From Molanna angustata (Eukaryota > Arthropoda > Insecta > Trichoptera > Molannidae), in NCBI GenBank assembly GCA_963576475.1, contig OY754969.1:30430226-30494225 (forward strand): a stretch of DNA of 64,000 bases. The letters are read 5' to 3'. Under the pieces are notes generated by a model. The model worked only from the letters and a program-made list of their open reading frames with translations. It ran no database searches and was not told the origin of the DNA. The position numbers were made by a program, and so were the translations under genes. Positions 12,213 through 22,572 of the stretch are shown one piece after another (position 1 is the first letter of the stretch; each line of letters begins with the position of its first letter).

Positions 12213-13369
12213 ACCTACGAGTTTTGGGGGTGTTTATTATAATACATTATACTTTAATATGTTATACTATACCAGCATACTGTGATACATTACATTAATT
12301 TGTAATCTCAGTAGCTGCTCATATTGCTCCCGTCCCACTGTCCCAGATTCAGGAAACACTTTTTCTTTGGGCTGCATTTATATTAGCGTTTTGTCTGATA
12401 TCATTTGGAACTTTATTATATATCTTCGGACCTAATATATAGGTAAAATGCGTTTGACCATACCAACTATATACCTACTCATTTCCCTAATAAGTAGCCT
12501 TGATTGATAGTTCGTATTATTATTCTACATAATAATATGTTCTAAATATTCAAAGTTATTCATTGGCATTATTTTTTTATAAATAAATATTTGTCTAATA
12601 TCTAGAAGTTTCAAGTCTCCGCGCGAACTATAAATCATTTGTAAGATAGCCATAATTTTTATTTAAAATTATCCTTATAAAAGCACGCTGAGTGACCTCC
12701 AAGAAGTGTTTATTAATAATAATAATAAACACTTATTTGTATCCTGCGCAAGTGATGGTTTTATTGCCATATAGAAATTTCTTCCAACTAATCGGTGTTT
12801 CCAGTCCAGGATATTTGCGTGAGGTATGAATAATATGTACCTACCTATGTTTGAGTTTATAATTAAGTACTAATATTTGGACTTATTTTGGTTTTTATCG
12901 TGTTATGTAGGTATTGTATTCTAGAAAATTCGATAATTTTACAAGTGAGTGCAATATATTGAGTATTTTAATATTTTTCTGTATATTGTGGAAATTCCCG
13001 TTAGGGTAATTCGGGGAAATATGTGTTTGGTAATTAGATTAATATCACGGTTACCTACCTATAATAAATCATCGCGAAGATAATACGTGTTGAAAAATAC
13101 ACGAAAATTTTATACATTTGTAATATGAGACACATCTCTATATAAAGTATCTATATAAAGTATCATATTATGTACTTCAATATGCAATCTGTCAACTTGT
13201 CTGTCTGATAGCATATTAAATTATTTAAACAGTCCCGCCGTTGGCCAAGAATGTAAATTAGTGAAGGAATAAGCAATCGTTTATATACCTACATAATATT
13301 GTCACACATAATTTTTTTAACCGTAGTATGAAAAGTAGTTTGAAATTTAATTGAGTTTAAGCGGTGTAA
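12213..13369. other. AT-rich stretch with a SINE remnant
   Basis: No gene is supportable. The segment 12745-12835 (TTATTGCCATATAGAAATTT and the following CTTCCAACTAA) matches part of the third SINE family at 27945-28100 and is a partial copy in the same orientation. Confidence 0.5.
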
Positions 13370-14790
13370 AATCTTAAAGTGATGGCCACAATCCATTTGC
13401 TTTTATATATAAGCACATACAATTTCTGCACGCATGGACTATGGGAAATGATTTTAAATATGACTTATTATTTATTTATTTATTTATTTAATATATCTTT
13501 ACACTTTTATGACATAATGTTATATAATAATCAACCTCACTAGGACTAGCCTGTATCGAGGTCGAAAATTTTACAAATCAAATGGTAAAGACAATAATAT
13601 AAAATGATATAAAAATAGTATGTAATACAAAAGAAACATAAAAGTATAACAAAAAAAAATAAATTTAAAACTATAAATATAAAAAGACAACGTCGTAAAG
13701 AGTTTGGATTTGGCCACAACCCCTATTTTTATATATTGTCATCGAACGCAAATAATGTGTTTTAAATATTTAGTAATTTTGGATGATGGGAAATGGTTTA
13801 AAAATTGATTAAACAAAAGTACTGAAAATATTCTAGTGTTGGTCCCATCCCATTCGTTTTTATATTTTTCGTCAAGTGTGCATATAGTTTATTATAGTTT
13901 TGCACAATAAAACTGATAGACTTAAAACTGACACATAAGTCTACATTACAGAAGAAGAAGACTTAAGCTATGTTAAATAGTTTTTAATATGAATATAAAC
14001 GTTGTGAAGATCCAGCAATGGCCACAACCCCGATTTTTTATATATTGTCATCAAAATGAAATGTGTAGTTATTGAAAATTAAGCAATATATGATGATATA
14101 ATAAATGGTGTAAATTTGATTTAACAAAAGTAATGAGTGTTAGTCACATCCCATTCGTTTTTATGTATTTTCATCAAGTATGCATGTTGTTTATAATATT
14201 TCGTTACAATAGACTATTAGACATAAAACTAATCCAAAAGACTAAATAAAAAAAGAAGTAGAAGTATAAAACTATAACAAATAGTTTGTAATAAAAACTG
14301 ACCCAATGGTCTACATAGAAGATGAAATAGAAGAATTACACATTAGGAAATGTATTATATAAAAAACTGACCAAAATGTCTTCATAAAAGAAGAAGAAGA
14401 TGAATTGAACTATAGGAAATATTTTATATAAAATTCACCCAACATCTACATAAAATAATAAAACGAAGAATTAGACTAAAGGATAGTTTGTTTAAAAATA
14501 GTTTGTTTAAAAACTAACCAAAAGGTCTACATAAAGGAAGAAGAAGACGAATTAGACTATAGGAAATAGTTTGTATAAAAACTCACCCAAGGTCTACATA
14601 AATTAAGAAAAAGAAAAATTAGACTATATGTAGGAAATAGTTTATTTATGAACTGTCCCAAATGACTTCACAAAAGAAGAGGAAGAAGATTTAAACCCCA
14701 AGAAATAGTTTGTAGAAAAAATCACCCAAAGGTCTACATAGAAAAAAGAAGAATTTCACTATAGGAAATAGTTTGTAGGTATATTGAATG
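13370..14790. repeat. Eroded two-level tandem repeat
   Basis: A roughly 300-bp unit recurs: GGCCACAACCCC at about 13714 and again at about 14016; CATCCCATTCGTTTTTAT at about 13845 and about 14147. From about 14215 it passes into a shorter repeat of about 75 bp containing GGTCTACATA, GAAGAAGAAGA and GGAAATAGTTTGTA, seen about seven times to 14785. Copies are diverged, with small indels. No coding capacity is seen. Confidence 0.7.
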
Positions 14791-15560
14791 TGTATTGTAG
14801 TTAACCTAAAATAGTTTAATAATTTTCCTATACAAAATCAGTATATTCTTGGTTTTTAAGTAGTATTAGGTATGTAGGTACCTACCTACAATGATGTTCT
14901 AAATTAATTCGAATTCGATTTATAACAAATTTTATTTGAATATCAGAATGTGTCCGTTACCATAATAACCATGTTCCAACATGTGAAAAATATCAAATGT
15001 TATGGAGACATTTTTTGAATATGTAGGTACCTACATTGGTTTGTTCGATGCCATAAAAATGAAAATTGTCAGAAAAATCAAATATTTTTAACAAATTATG
15101 CAATTTTATTACGCCTATATCTTTACTAATAATTAACAGACTTTTACAGTATATGTCTTAAAACTTGCTGTAATGTCTTGTATTTCATTTTATTATTTCA
15201 TAATCACATTTATTTCAAAGGTATATTATTTTAAAGAACATATTCATTCGGTAGGAAAATTAAATATCGTATGAAAAGATATTAAAATGGCGGGGTTATA
15301 TGTACATTTGTACAAAACGCTTACTTTAAAAATAAGTTAAACATTATAATTAGACAAAATATTCACCATGTTTTTCACTTAAAAGCTAAGTTATACTTGA
15401 AAATATATTTTTTTCGTGTAAATACGTACTTCTAACTTTTAAACTAACAGATATTTGCGTGCAAAATGTACACTTTTTTGACAGATATGACTTGGAAAAT
15501 TTTGTATGAAAAAAATAATTATTGAAATATCTTTAAAATTCAGCATTTTAATCGCATTAT
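14790..15560. other. AT-rich stretch, nothing recognised
   Basis: No gene, RNA or clear repeat is seen beyond short TACCTACC-type spacers near 14875. Confidence 0.5.
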
Positions 15561-15650
15561 TTTTAGCGTGACACTGCATCAGGTATACTGGCACACGTTC
15601 GCACATAAATTAGATTTTTAGATGCTCTTGGTTTTTCAAAAGGCGTGAGA

Positions 15651-15726
<76 letters not shown>

Positions 15727-16165
15727 CATATTGATTGCTTTATTACTTTAGATTTAAGTTACCAGGTACAAATTTCATCCCATATTCCAAATCATCCCAT
15801 TTATATAAAACACAAAAAAGTAGGTACAAATTTGTGATTTATAGGTAAAAGGGTAAAAAGCCGTTAATAAATATCTATATAAAATAATTCTTAATTATCT
15901 TTTTCAAATACCTAATGACCGTTTTTCAATATTATCATGACCGAATACAATATAACTTATGCATGTTTTCCAAATGTCGATTTGTGCATCTGCGTGTGCG
16001 CGTGTGTTTGTGTCCGTCTCCCCTTATAACTTTTGATCCGCTTGATTCACAGAGTCTGAAATTTCATTTCATGTATATTAAGTGTTCGGCCTACAAAACT
16101 TTTATCCTCAGAATTTTGATTTTTGTTTATATTATAATAATAATTTACCTGTTACAAATATATTA
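15560..16165 (+). mobile_element. Helentron-like element, internal fragment
   Basis: The segment 16010-16120 (GTCCGTCTCCCC, CTTTTGATCCGCTTGATT) is the reverse complement of the internal region of the Helentron-like copy at about 44770-44900. Both have a CA-type microsatellite beside it. No termini are visible, so it is a partial copy. Confidence 0.5.
15654..15722. repeat. (CA)n microsatellite, about 34 units
   Basis: An uninterrupted CA dinucleotide run. The equivalent place in the Helentron-like copy at 44900-44935 also holds an interrupted CA run, so it probably grew from an internal CA seed. Confidence 0.95.
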
Positions 16166-17362
16166 TGTTTAAAAAAAATTCTACCCACTATGTTACCTAC
16201 AGCAAAAAAGCGATTTGCTCATCTGTAGACTCACAGTGCAGCCGATTTTATAACAACCTAAACATAAAAATATGAAGAGTAAAACAAGAACTCTAAATAG
16301 AAAAAAGAAACAAAACAGTAAAATTAAAAATATATAAATAAATCCACTGCTATTATTGTTTTGATTTTGAATGGTAATTTTTAATGGTAGTTTTAATGGA
16401 AGGGTTCAGGGTGCAGATAAAGGAGAGCTGGAAGACTGAAACTTCGGTGGTTGGACGGAGTTGCGAAGGATAGGTACTCATGGTGTGTGGGGGTATACGA
16501 GGTAGGTAGTCTATATACCTACATATATACCCCCACCAAATAAAACCTGATTCAGTTCTCATTTTTCATCTGTCTCTCGAGCTAGTCGCACTAATAAGCA
16601 TCATGTAACCGAACCTCAGCAGTCTTCGTAATGTCCCACTATAGGTTCCGACCTTCACATCTACAGGTGTCCAGAACTGGTGTGGCGCTGCGCAAGGCCA
16701 AGACCCAACCTTAGTTGGGGCCACGGATGATGATTTCAGAAAATTTTGCCAAATTTAGGTTATACTTGACAGCCATTCACTGCAATGCTCTGCAGTGAGG
16801 TTGTCGTACGGATGAACTCATGAATGGCGGCAATTCATTCCAATACTTATATATGAAGTGTAAGTACCTACATATGTGTAAACTTCAAAGGCAGTGGGTT
16901 CAATATCAATTAAGAATAAGTAAATATAGTCCCTTTGTCGTATAAACATTTTTTAAGTTACAATTAAGTTTAAAAATTAAATTCAGTATTTGATTGAAGA
17001 ACGGACATTATTCATGCGTAGTATATATTATGTATGTAATACATATTATTATATCTAACAAGTACCTACCTACCTACAAAACAATATGATTTTGTTTACA
17101 AAGTCCTGGCCAGTCTAGTCGCACTTATATTAATTAAAGGGTAGGGCACAAAATGGAGAATCACGTGACCACAGTCTGCACCTTAGATTATGCCACATAC
17201 ATAACGTGTACAGTGTACACTGATGTACACTCAGAGACTGTCAACCTTTCACGGTAAAAGTTAGTAAATACAGTGGACGATAAAATTGTTTAAATCACAG
17301 ATTGGTGTCAAGTAAGTCCTATAACACTCGGTACAAAATATCTTGAGATAAATCTTAAGCCA
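16166..17362. other. Stretch without recognised gene
   Basis: Mostly AT-rich. The block at about 16570-16740 is GC-richer (CCAGAACTGGTGTGGCGCTG) and may be an old transposon remnant, but I could not place it. Confidence 0.4.
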
Positions 17363-17470
17363 CGGCCGATTTCATTCACCTATAGTACTAGCATTTATGC
17401 TTAGTTTAGGCAATGTATGAGGACATATATGAACTTGTTTCAAGGACATACTTAGTCTTTCAAAAAATCT
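17363..17470 (+). mobile_element. SINE family B, 3' body fragment
   Basis: It contains CACCTATAGTACTAGCATTTA and the downstream body shared with the copies at 51945 and 58097. The tRNA-like head is missing. Confidence 0.6.
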
Positions 17471-17781
17471 ATTAGTTACATCTCGGGTATGGGAATTGGA
17501 AAACATCTTAACAATATTCGGCGTAGTAGTGGAACGTTTTCACACTTACCAACCAAGCTAAAAATCACAAAGTTTCTACGCAACGACGCCATTATTAAGG
17601 ATACTATTATATGTATGTAGTAACACAGATAAGTAGGTACTATTTTTTGAATAAAAAAATACTCCAACGCAGCACACCGCTTCGATGGTTTGGGCACAAA
17701 TGCATCAAAACCAAATATATTTTTCTAAAGCTATCAAACAAATAAACAATGAGCTGACAGACAGATCATCAAACATACATA

Positions 17782-19662
17782 TAGTAGCGGAGTTTGTGAG
17801 CAGCCTGTGTAGTGGTGACCAAACATATAGTAGCGGAGTGTTTGAGCAGCCTGTATAGTGGTGGCCAAACATATAGTAGCGGAGTGTGTGAGCAGCCTGT
17901 ATAGTGGTGACCAAACATATAGTAGCGGAGTGTGTGAGTAGCCTGTATAGTGGTGACCAAACATATAGTAGCGGAGTGTGTGAGCAGCCTGTATAGTGGT
18001 GACCAAACATATAGTAGCGGAGTGTGTGAGCAGCCTGTATAGTGGTGACCAAACATATAGTAGCGGAGTGTGTGAGCAGCCTGTATAGTGGTGACCAAAC
18101 ATATAGTAGCGGAGTGTGTGAGCAGCCTGTATAGTGGTGACCAAACATATAGTAGCGGAGTGTGTGAGCAGCCTGTATAGTGGTGACCAAACATATAGTA
18201 GCGGAGTGTGTGAGCAGCCTGTATAGTGGTGACCAAACATATAGTAGCGGAGTGTGTGAGCAGCCTGTATAGTGGTGACCAAACATATAGTAGCGGAGTG
18301 TGTGAGTAGCCTGTATAGTGGTGACCAAACATATAGTAGCGGAGTGTGTGAGCAGCCTGTATAGTGGTGACCAAACATATAGTAGCGGAGTGTGTGAGCA
18401 GCCTGTATAGTGGTGACCAAACATATAGTAGCGGAGTGTGTGAGCAGCCTGTATAGTGGTGACCAAACATATAGTAGCGGAGTGTGTGAGCAGCCTGTAT
18501 AGTGGTGACCAAACATATAGTAGCGGAGTGTGTGAGTAGCCTGTATAGTGGTGACCAAACATATAGTAGCGGAGTGTGTGAGCAGCCTGTATAGTGGTGA
18601 CCAAACATATAGTAGCGGAGTGTGTGAGCAGCCTGTATAGTGGTGACCAAACATATAGTAGCGGAGTGTGTGAGCAGCCTGTGTAGTGGTGACCAAACAT
18701 ATAGTAGCGGAGTGTGTGAGTAGCCTGTATAGTGGTGACCAAACATATAGTAGCGGAGTGTGTGAGTAGCCTGTATAGTGGTGACCAAACATATAGTAGC
18801 GGAGTGTGTGAGCAGCCTGTATAGTGGTGACCAAACATATAGTAGCGGAGTGTGTGAGCAGCCTGTATAGTGGTGACCAAACATATAGTAGCGGAGTGTG
18901 TGAGCAGCCTGTATAGTGGTGACCAAACATATAGTAGCGGAGTGTGTGAGCAGCCTGTATAGTGGTGACCAAACATATAGTAGCGGAGTGTGTGAGCAGC
19001 CTGTATAGTGGTGACCAAACATATAGTAGCGGAGTGTGTGAGCAGCCTGTATAGTGGTGACCAAACATATAGTAGCGGAGTGTGTGAGCAGCCTGTATAG
19101 TGGTGACCAAACATATAGTAGCGGAGTGTGTGAGCAGCCTGTATAGTGGTGACCAAACATATAGTAGCGGAGTGTGTGAGCAGCCTGTATAGTGGTGACC
19201 AAACATATAGTAGCGGAGTGTGTGAGTAGCCTGTATAGTGGTGACCAAACATATAGTAGCGGAGTGTGTGAGTAGCCTGTATAGTGGTGACCAAACATAT
19301 AGTAGCGGAGTGTGTGAGCAGCCTGTATAGTGGTGACCAAACATATAGTAGCGGAGTGTGTGAGCAGCCTGTATAGTGGTGACCAAACATATAGTAGCGG
19401 AGTGTGTGAGCAGCCTGTATAGTGGTGACCAAACATATAGTAGCGGAGTGTGTGAGCAGCCTGTATAGTGGTGACCAAACATATAGTAGCGGAGTGTGTG
19501 AGTAGCCTGTATAGTGGTGACCAAACATATAGTAGCGGAGTGTGTGAGCAGCCTGTATAGTGGTGACCAAACATATAGTAGCGGAGTGTGTGAGCAGCCT
19601 GTATAGTGGTGACCAAACATATAGTAGCGGAGTGTGTGAGTAGCCTGTATAGTGGTACCAAA
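17782..19662. repeat. Minisatellite, 46-bp unit, about 41 copies
   Basis: A tandem array with a 46-bp period, anchored on AGTAGCGGAGTGTGTGAG and GTGGTGACCAAACATAT. Copies are almost identical. Most variation is one C/T site (GAGCAGCC or GAGTAGCC), a few GTGTAG for GTATAG, and edge-degraded units at 17782-17875. All three minus-strand frames stay open through the whole array (frames of 630-663 codons), because the unit has no stop on that strand and 46 is not a multiple of three; each frame repeats every 46 residues. There is no homology, signal peptide or exon context to support a protein. Confidence 0.97.
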
Positions 19663-19884
19663 TAGACTTTTTCGCACTCACCGACGAAGGAATCAACTAT
19701 ATTAAGTTCCTGGAATATTCATATTTGACAAGCAAGAAACTTAACCCTGCGCAACATTAATTTACCTCTAACAAATTTAATGTTTTAACACTATTTTATA
19801 ATTGTGATATATGCGGCAAAACGTAAAATAAATAAATAAACAATATTTCAAAGAATCTTTAATTTTATGTAATTGTTAGCCTTC

Positions 19885-20025
19885 GTAGGTTAGAGACCTG
19901 CCTCCTGAGCGAAAGGTCCCGGGTTCGATTTTCAGTGGAGACACAGTTTTAAATCATGTTTTCAGTCTGGATCTGTAAGACATAATCACAAGTCTCCAGA
20001 ATGTAGCAAATTGATAAACTAGTGG
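19885..20025 (+). mobile_element. tRNA-derived SINE, family A, diverged
   Basis: It has a B-box-like GGGTTCGATT (about 19921) and the shared GGAGACACAGTTTT and AAGTCTCCAGAATGT body motifs of the copy at 4130. Confidence 0.6.
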
Positions 20026-20370
20026 GTTGTGTCCAACGCTATACTATTTACTACCAAGTCACTCCTCAGAGTATTTTTCGTGTCATTTTCATGAAATGAG
20101 TTATTTCTCATTTTTATATTTTATTATGAAAACTTGATAATTCTTCAATGCCATTTTATGAAAGTGATGAGCCTTTTTTGCAATTTGAAAAAATAAATAT
20201 CGAATTCTATGTTTCCTGAGGTTAGGGTCACTTTGAAATATTTGATAGTAAAAAAAGGTGAAGCACTGATCAGATACCTACCCTTCAAAATCTAATGGGG
20301 TCTAAGTGAGTATTTGATATACAATTTTGCAAAATTTGAAAAGAATCGAATGAGTACTATAGTCTATAAT
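20026..20370 (+). repeat. Dispersed repeat, copy 1
   Basis: It resembles the reverse complement of about 61910-62225: shared motifs include ATTTGATAGT/TGTGAAATATTTC contexts, GATCAG next to AGCACTGATCAG, and GGGGTCTAAG. It is non-coding, of unknown class, and abuts the SINE remnant on its left. Confidence 0.5.
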
Positions 20371-20817
20371 CGATTAAGTAGAATAAACACGCCGTACATA
20401 GTATATATAGTACACAGCACACACACAGATACAATCTGATGAAATTTTTAGAATACAATCTCAGCATGATACTAGTTGATAATCTGCAAAAAATAACCTT
20501 AAAAATACGAATTCATAACTCCACACTGTATCCCCTTGGGGTAGTGAGGAGTAAAAAATAAATATTTTGTCCATTAAATAATTTCGTGTGACAAATAATT
20601 GTGTTGTCGATCTATGTTAAATGACGCTTCCCTAGGGTTGGGTCTCTGATACGCGCTATCATTTGGTATTCGTGCTTATTAACATGCAAATTAAGGTAAT
20701 AATTGCTATTTTACAAACTACATATTCCCAAAAGTAGTCAGATAATAATCCGTGTTTCCCCCTTCCTGAGAACTCATTCAGAGATCAGTGGTTCGTTTTG
20801 AACTTTCTATGTGATTT

Positions 20818-20918
20818 TCAGATTGCAAATTCATTTCGTGTTGATATAATTATTGTATCTACAATACCATTCAGATTATAAATTCATTTCGTGTTGATAT
20901 TATCGTATCTAGAATACC
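20818..20918. repeat. Short imperfect tandem duplication
   Basis: AAATTCATTTCGTGTTGATAT occurs twice about 60 bp apart, each followed by a GTATCTA-AATACC-like segment. Confidence 0.8.
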
Positions 20919-21235
20919 GGATTTGTCGGAATGTTTGAATACCTATACATAAATGCACTTGTTTCATCAAGGACATACATATTAGTTTATTTATGTAATG
21001 TATATATGTAATGAAGATAATATACATCTACAATTTGCAAGGCGAATGGTAATTGTTACGGAAAAAATAATGTAATTTATTCGTTCTTAACAAGAAAACG
21101 TATTAAAATTCAATTTAGATACACTTTCTCCTAATGGATACAATGAATATTTAGCTACAAATATCTAGAAATTTGTACGTATGTTTTTTTTTAAGTTGGT
21201 AGGTATATGCTTTTCAAAAATGTATTTTTTTTGTT

Positions 21236-21673
21236 TTGATGAATGTGTTTTGATGAATGGGCAGTCGCCTAATATACACAATATCTAAGAAGACTTAATA
21301 GTTTGGTACTAAATCTCTAAACATATATACATACCATCATGCTGTTTTCATATTCCGGGTAGGCAAAAAAGACTGACCTCCATACTATCCTATCTTGACG
21401 TACATACCTACATGTGTTGTATAGAAAACAAAATATCTTAAAATATTTAATAATTTGGATTTATGGGTTTATAGTTTTGTACTTATTCTTCAACAATACA
21501 TACTATCGGTATCGACAGTTGGATCTTATGTGTTACATGCAACTAGTATAGAAAACAATATATCCTAAAATATTTAATAATTTGGATTTATGGGTTTATA
21601 GTTTTGTACTTATTCTTCAACTATACATACTATCGCTATCGACAGTTGGATCTTATGTGTTACATGCAACTAG
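21236..21673 (+). mobile_element. Helentron-like element with two tandem 3' ends
   Basis: The 5' part is truncated. A first 3' terminus (GCAACTAG then T) is at 21546 and a second at 21673. The last 127 bp form a second copy of the 3' region starting directly after the first terminus, so the element carries a tandem duplication of its end. It is non-coding. Confidence 0.65.
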
Positions 21674-21789
21674 TATATTAATAATCTATTTATCTCTTTC
21701 ACAATAGCCAAATATAAATATTAAATTGCTTTGAACAATAGCTATGGACTTAAAACTTTTACAAAAAAATGTTTTTTTTTTGTTCGTAT

Positions 21790-22572
21790 ATACATGATAA
21801 GTTATGAAACAGAGGAAGAATTAAATGAGGCTCTCAGTAAGATGGAAGGCATCCTAACAAGCGATTACAACTTGAGGATAAATAAGGATAAAACAAAATG
21901 CAAGGTTGCTGGAAGGGAGGAATCCACCGCAAATGTTGTTCTGGGGGGCATCGAAATTATGCAGGTGAAAGAGTTTGTAAATCTGGGAAGCAGAATATCT
22001 CAAGACGGAGTTCAACAGCAGACATCAAAAGCAGAATCCACCAAGCAAGAGTCGCCTTCAACAAAAGATCAACAATTTTTGAATCCCCTAATTTTTCCAT
22101 CAAAATTAGGAAAATATTGATCAAGACTCTTGTCTGGGGTGTACTGCTATATGGCTGTGAAACATGGACCATCAGCCAACGCGAAACGGGACGTCTGTCT
22201 GCGTTTGAGATGTGGTGCTACAGACGCATGGCTAAAGTTCACTGGTCAGAACACATCAGCAACGACGAGGTACTGAACAGGGTTAGAGAGACAAGGCAGC
22301 ATATGAAAAAAAAATGCCCAAAAGAGAACAACTTGGATAGGGCACAACATCCGGCACCCAAGCCTGCTTTTTACCATCGTCGAAGGAATGATTGATGGGG
22401 GCAACTGTAGAGGCCGCCCCAGAAACAACTATATAGACCAGATAATCGGTGACGTGCGCTGTAGCAGTTACAAAGAGATGAAGAGACTGGATGGCGGACG
22501 ATAGAGATGAGTAGAAAGATCGAGTGTTCGGTGCAAACCAATCCTAAGATTGTAACCCAGAAGAAGAGAAGA
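21790..22572 (+). mobile_element. 5'-truncated RTE LINE
   Basis: The first frame (about 21794-22030) covers the part just after the YADD box (SETEEELNEAL-like, LRINKDKTKCKV). A frameshift near 22030 moves to the second frame (LLYGCETWTI, AFEMWCYRRM), which runs to about 22395, where stops and another shift follow. The 3' end is GAAGAAGAGAAG-like, matching other RTE copies. Inactive. Confidence 0.82.

Noticed and set aside
13370..14790. Centromeric satellite
   Set aside because: The array is short and diverged, and sits among ordinary transposon debris. Nothing points to a centromere.
17782..19662. CRISPR-like regular array
   Set aside because: The units are contiguous and nearly identical, with no unique spacers, and the genome is that of an animal.
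17705..19696. Three overlapping minus-strand frames of 630-663 codons as a repeat-rich protein (HTLRYYMFGHHYTG units)
   Set aside because: They are a by-product of a stop-free 46-bp tandem unit: all three frames are equally open, the peptide is the same repeat in shifted frames, and there is no signal, domain or exon context.
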